DNA of 64,000 nt, taken from contig JAFEBA010000102.1 in assembly GCA_018266105.1 (NCBI GenBank), forward strand, positions 1 to 64,000, given 5' to 3'. The DNA comes from a bacterium (lineage in GTDB: Bacteria; Vulcanimicrobiota; Xenobia; Xenobiales; JADMJV01). Both the position numbers and the translations under genes were made by a program. Positions 18,801 to 26,150 of the stretch are shown here, in pieces (position 1 is the stretch's first letter; every line of letters begins with the position of its first letter). The notes below the pieces were generated by a model. That model worked only from the letters and a program-made list of their open reading frames with translations, ran no database searches and was not told where the DNA came from.

Positions 18801-19187
18801 CTGGTCATCCGATTGCTGCTCGTAGAGTTGTGTGACTTGCGCAAGAGGCCACGGATCGCGCTGGTCCATTTGCAGCAGCCAGCGCGCCTTGTGAGCCGGA
18901 GTCAGTCCTGGTTGCTGCACGGCCATTTGCTGGAAGCGCTTCTGGGCCGATTTGTCGCCGTGTTTTTCCGCCCAGAGTGCGGCAGTCCAGTAGTACTGTG
19001 CTCTGGCCGGTCCAGGGCCAACTTTGTCGAGTTGAGCCTCGACAGCCCTCAGACGCTGAGGACAGCCGGGCGCATATTCTCGGATGGCGGCCTGGAGGCT
19101 GAGGCACTCCGATTCAAAGGGCTGGGGATGGGGCGCAGCCATAGAGAACCGAAGGAGGAGCAGCGCGACCAGAATTGTTCGTTTCAT
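15897..19187 (-). CDS. Secreted TPR-CHAT protease-like protein
   Basis: A 1096-residue product when started at ATG 19187, which gives a signal peptide (MKRTILVALLLLRFSMAA). An ORF start 60 bases further upstream would hide it. Most of the protein (about 30-770) is alpha-solenoid with degenerate TPR repeats (for example ETARQCLEEAQRLYLRLPDA). The last 320 residues are a CHAT domain, a caspase/separase-like peptidase, with the catalytic His in LLHFASHARYR and Cys in LVALSCCQGGA. Both residues are present, so it may be an active peptidase. The signal peptide places it outside the cytoplasm, unlike defence-associated TPR-CHAT proteins. A truncated paralogue lies at 5294-6561. Confidence 0.88.
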   Translation of the reverse strand: MKRTILVALLLLRFSMAAPHPQPFESECLSLQAAIREYAPGCPQRLRAVEAQLDKVGPGPARAQYYWTAALWAEKHGDKSAQKRFQQMAVQQPGLTPAHKARWLLQMDQRDPWPLAQVTQLYEQQSDDQILYCMQRMQANAADFKGQKALARSLRRAALHLAQKQGWLDDQLSCWLALQGRVDLVPENEKERDRCWEEALSIARKSRDPKHLWRVLGSCTDRSQWSRALSSFARAPDPVQVDRLYAEVFAPFESGNRNILPPEAGVRLWSNLVARYHARKDFENEIQAREQLSHNFIRIGRTQESIRQYEATLKLRLEHPLVEDWGQLTLGQLSTRLALRQLRSYPLQALATSEEALERGWATSPQIQSQLHSAAMQSAWRVGDVERLQNHWRAYFRSLDSLPEESLWGAYIELHNNLPPSEDPTPFYARWRQWAEKVINRPDASTSMHLQGVSSLGFALRAQGEVDSEIRLWRSELNNSRNRRDQKGVERSVGLLSYLYEQTGRSQEMRELIGERQADPGFSAEELRQLALSSCALLKGDPVSLSLADQFLLSAQRTAPQSSEELAALLNKASVLIDSKRYETARQCLEEAQRLYLRLPDASRSATLVSLRSRLLWESGQKQAALSALQEAVNRELAHESPGSLQLIKELAERRRDLGQDWQIDFQDAATRLEKMGDPVREQLSQVLFDWLQRLAQQQDWERGRHLLTRFPWRESPLDPATRKLQEYPAWSDLLPPKAGQLNREKNSLASVVDDLRLQNPELSQLMTMRSSNLRHLESQLKPNESLVTYCLVGQSIYLVVLRRQGSFYRREIAGDLSGTMQAYLRNLSIDQAQPAERELYSLLIEPVLQDMPDQRLYLVPNGWLWQVPFGALRDAEGRTCASKAELVLLSSGDLLRMADRSWRPYELSQPLAIGAPEGSDLPGAFEELAEVARSLPECELRRGTQATSSLLYRPDRRWGLLHFASHARYRVDRPTESEIDLQDGPLRLNQLSQLSLAEHSLVALSCCQGGAATGQDLDEPVTLATGFSAAGAETVVAHLWRVDDQVARTFFSEFYRNIAAGAGPGQSFRRAQELCRQRYPNPRDWAGFFLMGNPN

Positions 19188-19292
19188 TTGCTCATAATAA
19201 TTCCACTTGTCTCTGATTCTTCTCCAGCCTTGCAAATCCCGGCCCACCGGTGCATTCCGGTTTACACCGATCGAAATCCTGGTCGAGGCAAA

Positions 19293-19964
19293 TCAGGAGG
19301 CAGACAGTTTGTGGGCGCAGAACCCACAACGGAAGGCCATGGCCGGAACCAATTGACGGCAGTTGGGGCAGGCCTTTCGTTCGGCTTTGTCCAGTTCCTC
19401 AGCTTTCATCTCCAGGCGTTCGTACCCAACTTCCTGGTGGCAGTGAGTGCAAGAGTCGAGACCAGGAGCGAGTGGTTGGCAACAAAAAACGCATAAAATC
19501 AGGGCTTCTACAGCTGGAGGCGTTTCTCGGGCTGGTCCCGGATTTCCGCGGATCAGCCGAATACCACGGATTGTTCCACTAACAAAGCTCTCGCCTCGAT
19601 CGGCGTAAGTCTGGTTCCAGACTTCCACCTGTAGAAAGTGATCGGCAATTCGCATCGCATAGATATCAGATTGCAGGCCTTGGGAGTCTAAGCTCAAGGC
19701 AGGGGTGAGTGCCGTCGGGAGCGGCTCTCCCAGGCGTAGCCCCAGAAATTCTCCTTGGAAACGGCTCAGTGGTTGACCTTTAGGGGTCGCGAACATAATT
19801 CCTAAAGACACCTCGCGGATGCGCTCATTTCCGTCATACCAGCAGGATATACCCCGGCTCAGCCAGCTATCCTGATCACCACCTCCCCACCCAGGAGGCC
19901 CAAGTTTGGCCCGAATCTCAGCTCGGCTCCTATCGAGCCAAAACAGAGGTGCAAATTCACTCAC
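19293..19964 (-). CDS. Protein with C-terminal double zinc ribbon
   Basis: A 223-residue protein. The first 145 residues are an unrecognised, probably beta-rich domain. The C-terminus has two four-cysteine zinc ribbons of the DZR type: CVFCCQPL...CTHC near 158-178 and CPNCRQLV...CGFC near 199-217. Such ribbons often serve in protein or nucleic-acid contacts. It lies 105 bp upstream of the TPR-CHAT gene on the same strand and could share its transcript. The start is a GTG with only a weak gaag upstream. Confidence 0.65.
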   Translation of the reverse strand: MSEFAPLFWLDRSRAEIRAKLGPPGWGGGDQDSWLSRGISCWYDGNERIREVSLGIMFATPKGQPLSRFQGEFLGLRLGEPLPTALTPALSLDSQGLQSDIYAMRIADHFLQVEVWNQTYADRGESFVSGTIRGIRLIRGNPGPARETPPAVEALILCVFCCQPLAPGLDSCTHCHQEVGYERLEMKAEELDKAERKACPNCRQLVPAMAFRCGFCAHKLSAS

Positions 19965-20146
19965 AAGTTCGACTTCGTTGTGAGGGAAAGAACTACTTCA
20001 GCGGGGCGAGCTTTTTGGAAAGTGGCTCTGGCCACGGCGAGCGACTCATGGCAGTTTGAAAGGCTCTACGCTCCCTTTGGAGAGGCAGAAGTATCATTTG
20101 CCGAGCGCCAGGGAGGGCAGTGAAGTGAACTCGCAAAGGGTTTCCG

Positions 20147-21073
20147 ATGAAGACTCCAGCCTTTTGGAACAACCTGCGGGAATACTTCCTGCAAATGTGG
20201 GGCCTGGCGGGCGAGAACAAGGACGCGCCCCAGTCGCCTCTGCAAAAACTCCTTGCCGAAGTAGAGCGCACCACTCGGGACTCTTTAGACACTCAGATCG
20301 AACGGCAACAGGCCGAGGCCGAAGAGCGCAAGCACGCTGAACAACGGAAGTTAATCGCGCAACAATCGGCCTTGCTGCGCGAGGACATTCTCAAGCTTCA
20401 TCAACAACTCCACACTCAAATGGGACTACCCGAACTGACCGAACTGTCAGAGTTCATCCACCACCATTGGCTGGAGCTGGGACTTGACCGCCGCCCTGAC
20501 CATCTGGCCGAGCTGACCTTGCGCGCGGTGGCCCGACGCCTCCACCAGGAGGCCTTGAGTTGGGGGATGGATGAATTTTGTCGCCTGGCTGCCCAAGCCC
20601 GGTTGCACTGGCCCGCTCCGCTAGGGCTCAGTCCCCATGCCAATCCGGAAGAGTACGAAAGCCATCAACAGATGGAACGAGAGCTCCTCAAAAAGCAATT
20701 CCGAAACGGGGAAATCCTGCGAATGGCCGATCTGGTGCTGGGTTCGGTGCCGGTTTGGGGAGCCGTCTTTCCCGACCGAGGAGGGACTGTATGGATGCAT
20801 TCGGTCTTCGAAGCGGTCGCCGGGGCGCTGGCTCTTTCCCGTCTGAAACAACTTGACACCCTTGCCCACGAACAGCGCGCTGAGTTGGAGCGACGATTGA
20901 CCGAGGCGCTCACCGAGCCGCTTCGCAAGATTGAGGCCCGACTTCGCTCACCCCTGGCCAGCCCTGAGGAAGACAAGCTGCTGGCCGAACAAGCCCAAGA
21001 TCTTTGCCAGAAGCAGGCCGCCGAACTGGTCTGGCAGCTCCTCTCCGACCAGCTCCAGAACGAACAATCTTAG
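20147..21073 (+). CDS. Coiled-coil hypothetical protein
   Basis: A 308-residue, almost entirely helical, charged protein. Residues about 25-95 form a long heptad-rich helix (QIERQQAEAEERKHAEQRKL), a central region (about 180-235) contains a short hydrophobic stretch (VLGSVPVWGAVFP), and a second long helix fills the C-terminus. There is no signal peptide and no known domain. An aaagg motif lies 8 bases before the ATG. I see no functional link to its neighbours. Confidence 0.65.
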   Translation: MKTPAFWNNLREYFLQMWGLAGENKDAPQSPLQKLLAEVERTTRDSLDTQIERQQAEAEERKHAEQRKLIAQQSALLREDILKLHQQLHTQMGLPELTELSEFIHHHWLELGLDRRPDHLAELTLRAVARRLHQEALSWGMDEFCRLAAQARLHWPAPLGLSPHANPEEYESHQQMERELLKKQFRNGEILRMADLVLGSVPVWGAVFPDRGGTVWMHSVFEAVAGALALSRLKQLDTLAHEQRAELERRLTEALTEPLRKIEARLRSPLASPEEDKLLAEQAQDLCQKQAAELVWQLLSDQLQNEQS

Positions 21074-21168
21074 CAGGTAGTTTTTGGGGTCCGCTCTCTG
21101 GCTACGCGCTCCCAGCGTTCGCCCCTGAGTTCGGGCCCGGCTTTCATTCAACAGCACGAACCGGACCG

Positions 21169-21735
21169 TTAGTCCCGACGAGTCTGCAGTTCTTGGTAGA
21201 TTCTTGCAGGATGCTGGAGTTTCCCTAAAGCCCTGCGCCATTCGCCCATCAGGTAGCTCGGCGGATTTTCTTTGCGAGCGTAGCAGCGCATGATATCAAG
21301 TGACGCCTGAAGTGCCTCGCGGACATGTTCAGACAGGTCCGCAAGCATCTGGGACCAGACTTGATTGAGGCATAGAATTCCAGCAATGCGCCCGCTGAGC
21401 AAACTGAACAGGTCGCGCCTGAGTGAATGAAGCTGCAGTGCCAGTCGGGTCTCTTCCATAAGCACCTCAGCCTGACGAAGAGCCGGTCCTTCCAGTCGAG
21501 ACATTTCCTCCAGTTTACGACATCGAAACTCTTCCAGTAGAGCCAGATAGTTGGTGGCCTTAGCATAATTCCGATGGGCTCGCTCCAGGCGCTCGTGCAA
21601 GCGACGCGTGTCTCTGGCCAGGTGGTTGCGTTCCTCGTGGACCTTCAAGCCAAAATCTCGGAGCCGTCGCCACTCTTCAATCAAGTCTGACTGCTTCCTT
21701 TCCAACAGGGTGTGACCTTCCCGACCAGGGAGCAC
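21169..21735 (-). CDS. Helical hypothetical protein
   Basis: Only the last 188 or so residues of a longer open frame look real: a charged helical protein (QSDLIEEWRRLRDFGLKVHE through YLALLEEF to RKENPPSYLMGEWRRALG). Upstream of about 21740 the frame runs antisense to the sirtuin gene and its translation is unlike a protein. Candidate starts are GTG 21735 and TTG 21705; the latter has gggaagg 10 bases upstream and may be the true one. It is divergent from the sirtuin gene. No function recognised. Confidence 0.55.
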   Translation of the reverse strand: MLPGREGHTLLERKQSDLIEEWRRLRDFGLKVHEERNHLARDTRRLHERLERAHRNYAKATNYLALLEEFRCRKLEEMSRLEGPALRQAEVLMEETRLALQLHSLRRDLFSLLSGRIAGILCLNQVWSQMLADLSEHVREALQASLDIMRCYARKENPPSYLMGEWRRALGKLQHPARIYQELQTRRD

Positions 21736-21759
21736 CCTGGAATATGCGAACTCGTGAAG

Positions 21760-22479
21760 ATGAACCTGATGCTTACTTACCCTCGAATCGTTTTTTTTAC
21801 AGGTGCCGGAATGAGTAAGGAATCTGGAGTGCCGACCTATCGCGGCGAAGGTGGACTTTGGAAAGAATATCGCTATCAGGACTATGCTTGCCAATCTGCC
21901 TTCGAGAATAACCCCGAAGCTGTCTGGAATTTTCATGACCAACGCAGGGCGGTGACCGCCGCCTGCCAACCTCATGTCGGCCATGAACTGATCGCGCGGT
22001 TGGCCAAGGAGCGTCAGGCCGCTGGTCGGGGGACAAATGGTGGTGTTACGGTCGTAACTCAGAACATCGACGGCATGCACCAACGGGCTGGCTCCGAAAT
22101 CGTCTATGAACTGCATGGTAGTCTGTGGCGGGTACGCTGCGATTCTTGCTGCGAAGTCAGCCACAATCTTGAGCTTCCTCTCAGATCCAGGGTCCATCAT
22201 TGCGGAAACTTTTTGCGCCCCGATATCGTCTGGTTTGGAGACTCGCTAAGTCGCTCAACTCTGACCAAGGCTGTAGATGCGATCAGTCGGTGTAGCTTGT
22301 TTGTCAGCATCGGCACAAGTGGAGCGGTTTATCCTGCAGCTCGTTTGCCGTTGCACGCGATCGAGTCCGGTGCCGCCTGCATTGAAATTAATCCAGAGTC
22401 GACTCCGGTCTCACAGCATTATCAGCAGCACCTTCGGGGACCGGCTTCGGTGATGCTCCCTCAATTGCTCGGTTTATAA
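21760..22479 (+). CDS. Sir2-family NAD-dependent protein deacylase
   Basis: Small bacterial sirtuin (about 239 residues) that removes acyl groups from lysines at the cost of NAD. Visible motifs are the NAD-binding FFTGAGMSKESGVPTYRG, TQNIDGMHQRAG, the catalytic His in ELHGSLW, and RPDIVWFGD. The zinc module is unusual: the first pair is normal (CDSC), but the second, usually CPxCGG, reads VHHCGN, leaving one Cys and a possible His ligand. The start is ATG 21760 or ATG 21769; an upstream start at 21712 would overlap the divergent gene. No operon partner is visible. Confidence 0.9.
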   Translation: MNLMLTYPRIVFFTGAGMSKESGVPTYRGEGGLWKEYRYQDYACQSAFENNPEAVWNFHDQRRAVTAACQPHVGHELIARLAKERQAAGRGTNGGVTVVTQNIDGMHQRAGSEIVYELHGSLWRVRCDSCCEVSHNLELPLRSRVHHCGNFLRPDIVWFGDSLSRSTLTKAVDAISRCSLFVSIGTSGAVYPAARLPLHAIESGAACIEINPESTPVSQHYQQHLRGPASVMLPQLLGL

Positions 22480-22632
22480 GAGCCCATCTTGTAAGGGGCC
22501 GAAGGGTCGCAGCACAGCGGGAGTTGCTCTGGCCGCGAGCATCCGGCAGGCGCTCCGTGTGCAGGCCCAGAAGGCAGAAGGTGCATGAATCACGTGGCCA
22601 GCGATCCTCCCTCGCCTCGCGACCCCTGCCTT

Positions 22633-22660
22633 TGAGTCTTCGCCGTTCAATTTAGACTCA
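22633..22660. promoter_or_regulatory. Inverted repeat next to the antiporter RBS
   Basis: A perfect 7-bp inverted repeat (tgagtct / agactca, 14-base spacer) ends directly at the gaggtg ribosome-binding site of the antiporter gene. It could be an operator or an mRNA hairpin that affects translation. Confidence 0.4.
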
Positions 22661-22670
22661 GAGGTGTTTT

Positions 22671-24206
22671 ATGTTTTCTTTTGCCGCTGTCACTCTTGGT
22701 GCCTCCACGGTGAGCAGCTTCTTGGCGGAGCTACTGCTCATTTCGGCTGTAGCCCTTGGCTGCAAGTACCTTCGTCTTCCCTATACCATCGCGCTGGTGG
22801 CCGCAGGTTTGCTGGTCGGCCTTCTGCGCGGCTATTTTGAACTGAAGGTCCAGCTCACCCCGGATCTGTTATTTGTTGTGCTGCTACCAGCTCTGCTGTT
22901 TGAGGCGGCCATTCATCTGCCGCTTGATCTGGTGCTGGGCCAGCTCAGACCCATTCTCTTGCTGGCTGTGCCAGGGCTCTTGATCACAACAGGCGTTGTG
23001 GGTTGGAGCCTCCACTGGCTTCTAGGCCTGCCCCTTTCAGCCTCGATGGTTTTTGGCGCCCTGATCTCAGCCACTGATCCCATCGCGGTCTTAGCCCTCT
23101 TCAAAGAACTCAAGGCGCCTAAAGAATTGGCTGTCATCGTGGAAGGAGAGAGCCTGCTCAACGATGGGGCGGCCGTGGTCGTCTTCAACCTGCTGGTCGC
23201 TTCGGCGCTGGGCGCCAAGATTTCACCCTTTGCTGGCGTGGTCACGTTTTTTCTTGAAGCCGGAGGCGGCTTGCTGTTGGGCTCTGCCCTGGGCTGGCTG
23301 TTTTGGAAGGTTCAGGAAAAAATTGATGACCATCTGATCGAGATGACGCTGAGCACCATCCTGGCCTACGGAAGCTATTTGTTGGCCCAGCAGCTGCATG
23401 CGTCCGGGGTGATGGCGGTGATCGCGGCCGGGCTTATCTATGGAAACTTTGCAATGGGCAAGAGTATGTCTGCCAACACTCGCCTGTCGCTGGGCACTGG
23501 CTGGGACTACCTGGGCTTTCTCTGTAACTCCCTGGTCTTCTTGCTGATCGGCACCCAGGTCGATTTGACTCTTTTGCTCTCTCGTGGTGGGTCCGTGCTG
23601 ATAGCGTTTCTGGTGGTTACGGTTGCGCGGACCCTGGCCGTGATGGTGCTTGCACCCTGGGCTCGCTTGCCCAGGGCCTGGTACCCTGTCGTCGTCTGGG
23701 CCGGCCTGCGCGGCTCGATTGCCATGGCCTTGGCCATGGCCCTGGAGATCCCGGAGCGTCAGGAGATTTTGCTGCTCACCTTTGGGTGTGTCCTGGCTTC
23801 CGTTTTTGTCCAGGGTTTATCCATCAAAGGCTTGCTGGCCCGATTGGGAATGGGGGGAAAGAATCAACCTTTGCGCCATTATGAGGCCCTGTGGGCCGAG
23901 TTGGCGGCCGAGGAGAAGGCTCTGAGCTTGCTGCGCAGCCGTCGCAGCCGTCGCTTGATATCAGAAGAACTCTATGAGGAGATGCGCAAGCCCCTCGACC
24001 TCTCGATTCAGTCTTTGGAACAGCAGTTGGCCCTGCTTGAGAACGAGGTGGAGATTCGTCAGCAGCAGGCCCAGGAAGCCGGAGCCGCTCTCCGTAATGC
24101 TCGCCGTTGGGCTCTACGGGAAGCACTGCTGAAGGGTCGGATCGATGAGGAGACCTACCTGCGACTTCGCGAAAAGCTGGCTTGCGTAGGGGAGGAGGAA
24201 TGCTGA
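22671..24206 (+). CDS. CPA1-family Na+/H+ antiporter
   Basis: Inner-membrane sodium/proton exchanger of the NhaP/NHE type, 511 residues: about 12 membrane helices in the first 400 residues, then a cytoplasmic helical tail of about 110. The ion-binding motifs are complete: SATDPIAVLALFKEL (the TDPIAV Asp) and EGESLLNDGAAVVVFNLL (the ND pair). The tail is rich in Gln, Glu and Arg (QSLEQQLALLENEVEIRQQQ) and likely regulatory. A gaggtg site lies before the ATG. The stop overlaps the start of the channel gene by 7 bp, so translation is coupled. Confidence 0.94.
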   Translation: MFSFAAVTLGASTVSSFLAELLLISAVALGCKYLRLPYTIALVAAGLLVGLLRGYFELKVQLTPDLLFVVLLPALLFEAAIHLPLDLVLGQLRPILLLAVPGLLITTGVVGWSLHWLLGLPLSASMVFGALISATDPIAVLALFKELKAPKELAVIVEGESLLNDGAAVVVFNLLVASALGAKISPFAGVVTFFLEAGGGLLLGSALGWLFWKVQEKIDDHLIEMTLSTILAYGSYLLAQQLHASGVMAVIAAGLIYGNFAMGKSMSANTRLSLGTGWDYLGFLCNSLVFLLIGTQVDLTLLLSRGGSVLIAFLVVTVARTLAVMVLAPWARLPRAWYPVVVWAGLRGSIAMALAMALEIPERQEILLLTFGCVLASVFVQGLSIKGLLARLGMGGKNQPLRHYEALWAELAAEEKALSLLRSRRSRRLISEELYEEMRKPLDLSIQSLEQQLALLENEVEIRQQQAQEAGAALRNARRWALREALLKGRIDEETYLRLREKLACVGEEEC

Positions 24207-26011
24207 AAAGCCGCTCCCTCAGGCGTCTGCTTTATCAGATGGAATCCCTATGGATTCGCGGCCCCATCGCTCAAATGGCGTTGCTGCTGACTTTCCTGGT
24301 TCTGCTGGCCTTCTTGGGAGGATTGGTTATGGTGCTGGTGCACCCTCGCTACCGCGACTTTTCTCAGGCCAGTTGGTGGGCCTTTTTGCACCTGACCGAT
24401 ACCGGTTACCTGGGAGAGGATAAAGATGGCCTTGAGCGAGTTGTGGCCGTGAGCCTGACTTTTATCGGGGCAGTCGTCTTCGTTGGCGGCGTGATTGCCA
24501 TTTTGACCACCTGGTTTGACCGCTTGATGGCCAAACTCTCGTCGGGTCGAGGCACGGTCATCGAGGAAGGACATTTGCTGCTGCTCGGAAGTAATCCAGG
24601 CCTTGCGGATCTGATTGCGGAGTGCTCCAGTGCGTCCGCTCAGCGCTGGCCGGTGGGGCCTCTGCCTACTATTGTGGTGGTAAGCGAGACCCCTCTGGAA
24701 TACAGCCGCCCCGCCAGCTTGGGACGACGCCAGCGGGTCGTGCTGCGTACCGGTTTACCTTCCGACCCGGCTACTTTGGAAAGGGCCGACTACACTCGTG
24801 CTCGGGTGATCATTGTTTTGAGTTCAAGGGCGAGACGGGGGGTAGGACCTTCGGACCTGAATGTGCTCAAAACTCTGGTCGCCTTGCGGTCGGCCATGCC
24901 GACTCAAGCGCCTCGGGTGTTGCTGGATCTTTCTTACGCAGCCAATGCCAGGCTTATCCCCGCGCTGGCCGGCAATCTCCGAATCGACATCCTCTCCAGC
25001 CTGGAGTTTTCCGGACGTCTACTCTGTCAGTGTTTGCGCTATCCCGGTATCTCTCGAGCCTACAGGCAACTCCTTTCCGACGCGGTGGGCCAGTCCATTC
25101 TGTTGCTGCCCTGCCCTGCTTCGCTTGAAGGTAGAACTCTCGGCTTAATTCGTGAGATGGCTGATGGAGGGATTATCCTGGGCGTGATCACCCACGGTCA
25201 GGCCTCGCTTTTAGGCTGGGAGCGAACCGTGCTGCCTGGGGACGAATTGGTTCTTCTGGCATCCAGCCTGAGCGAAGTGTCATTTCGGGACGTCCTCGAT
25301 CCAGTGGTCCGCTTCGGGACAACCGGGCGCGCGCCGAGCCTCCCTGGCCTGCGGGTGCTGGCGGTGGGTTGGAGTGAGGGGCTGCTCGCCCTCCTCGGTG
25401 AACTGGGTCGATACCGTTCAGAAAGTTTTTGCCTCACTTTAGCTGAGCCTTTGACTCCCGATCGTGAGCAGTCGCTGCGGGCGGCTCTCGGTTCCAATGT
25501 CGAGTTGGATCCCATGCCTCATCAAAGCCAGTCGAGATATGACCGTGTTTTGCTGTTGTCCTCCGACCATCAGGACCCCGCTACGGCGGACGCGGAGACC
25601 GCCCTGCGCTATGCCAACCTTTTGGGCAAAGCCAGCCGGTTCGTGGTGGAGCTTCATGAAGAAAGCAACGCACCGCTTTTTGGGGACGACAACGACATTG
25701 TAATCACCGATCAGGTCGTAAACCATCTGTTGGCCCAAGTCTCTCTAAAACCAGCCTTTCGCGAACTTTATGAAGAACTGTTCACTGAGGGAGGTTGTGA
25801 ACTTCGGCTGCTCACCTTACAGGAGATGGGACTGGGAGATTCCCTAGCTCTGGGGGCCAAAACTTGGAGCCAACTGAGTCAAGAATTGTTCCAGCAAGGG
25901 TTCCTCGCCCTGGGAGCTGAGTCGCCCGAGTTGCGAATCAACCCTTCTCCCAGAATGGTTTTGGAATTGGACCTCCAGACTCGAATTTTGGTTCTGGTTC
26001 AGGCGGCCTGA
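24200..26011 (+). CDS. CASTOR/POLLUX-like ion channel with RCK domains
   Basis: Membrane protein of about 603 residues. ATG 24200 is preferred over the upstream in-frame start because ggggaggagga directly precedes it. There are two or three TM helices with a re-entrant pore loop between about 20 and 110 (pore region FLHLTDTGYLGEDKDG). Two cytoplasmic Rossmann-like RCK/TrkA-N regions follow (EEGHLLLLGSNPGLADLIAE; later LRVLAVGWSEGLLALLGELG). This is the architecture of CASTOR/POLLUX/SYM8-related channels; the pore lacks the K+-channel TVGYG filter. Its coupling to a Na+/H+ antiporter suggests joint control of cation balance. The gate ligand is unknown. Confidence 0.85.
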   Translation: MLKSRSLRRLLYQMESLWIRGPIAQMALLLTFLVLLAFLGGLVMVLVHPRYRDFSQASWWAFLHLTDTGYLGEDKDGLERVVAVSLTFIGAVVFVGGVIAILTTWFDRLMAKLSSGRGTVIEEGHLLLLGSNPGLADLIAECSSASAQRWPVGPLPTIVVVSETPLEYSRPASLGRRQRVVLRTGLPSDPATLERADYTRARVIIVLSSRARRGVGPSDLNVLKTLVALRSAMPTQAPRVLLDLSYAANARLIPALAGNLRIDILSSLEFSGRLLCQCLRYPGISRAYRQLLSDAVGQSILLLPCPASLEGRTLGLIREMADGGIILGVITHGQASLLGWERTVLPGDELVLLASSLSEVSFRDVLDPVVRFGTTGRAPSLPGLRVLAVGWSEGLLALLGELGRYRSESFCLTLAEPLTPDREQSLRAALGSNVELDPMPHQSQSRYDRVLLLSSDHQDPATADAETALRYANLLGKASRFVVELHEESNAPLFGDDNDIVITDQVVNHLLAQVSLKPAFRELYEELFTEGGCELRLLTLQEMGLGDSLALGAKTWSQLSQELFQQGFLALGAESPELRINPSPRMVLELDLQTRILVLVQAA

Positions 26012-26097
26012 ATCTCTGGCTACTTCTAATCAGTCGATTGTTCGGGCAGGAAATATCTGACCGTTCGCGCATATGCCTGGCAGGAAAGTCAGTTTCA

Positions 26098-26138
26098 GAA
26101 CGCGATCTCGCCGGCCAGCGCTGGTCGCGTTCTTTTTT
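26098..26138 (+). terminator. Rho-independent terminator
   Basis: Stem gaacgcga / tcgcgttc with an inner self-complementary ccagcgctgg, followed by six T residues. It ends the antiporter-channel transcript and lies between two convergent transcription units. Confidence 0.85.
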
Positions 26139-26150
26139 GCTTTTCCCTGG

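Noticed and set aside
20356..20382. CGCGCAA and TGCGCGA inside the coiled-coil gene
   Set aside because: Spacing is 20 bp and both lie deep in coding sequence.
21736..22200. N-terminal extension of the minus-strand ORF 21169-22200
   Set aside because: It runs antisense through the well-conserved sirtuin gene and its translation has no protein-like pattern; only the part after about 21735 is kept.
15897..22479. CHAT protein, coiled-coil proteins and Sir2 as a possible defence island
   Set aside because: The CHAT protein is exported, the sirtuin is a normal deacylase without an effector fusion, and there are no mobile or other defence genes nearby.
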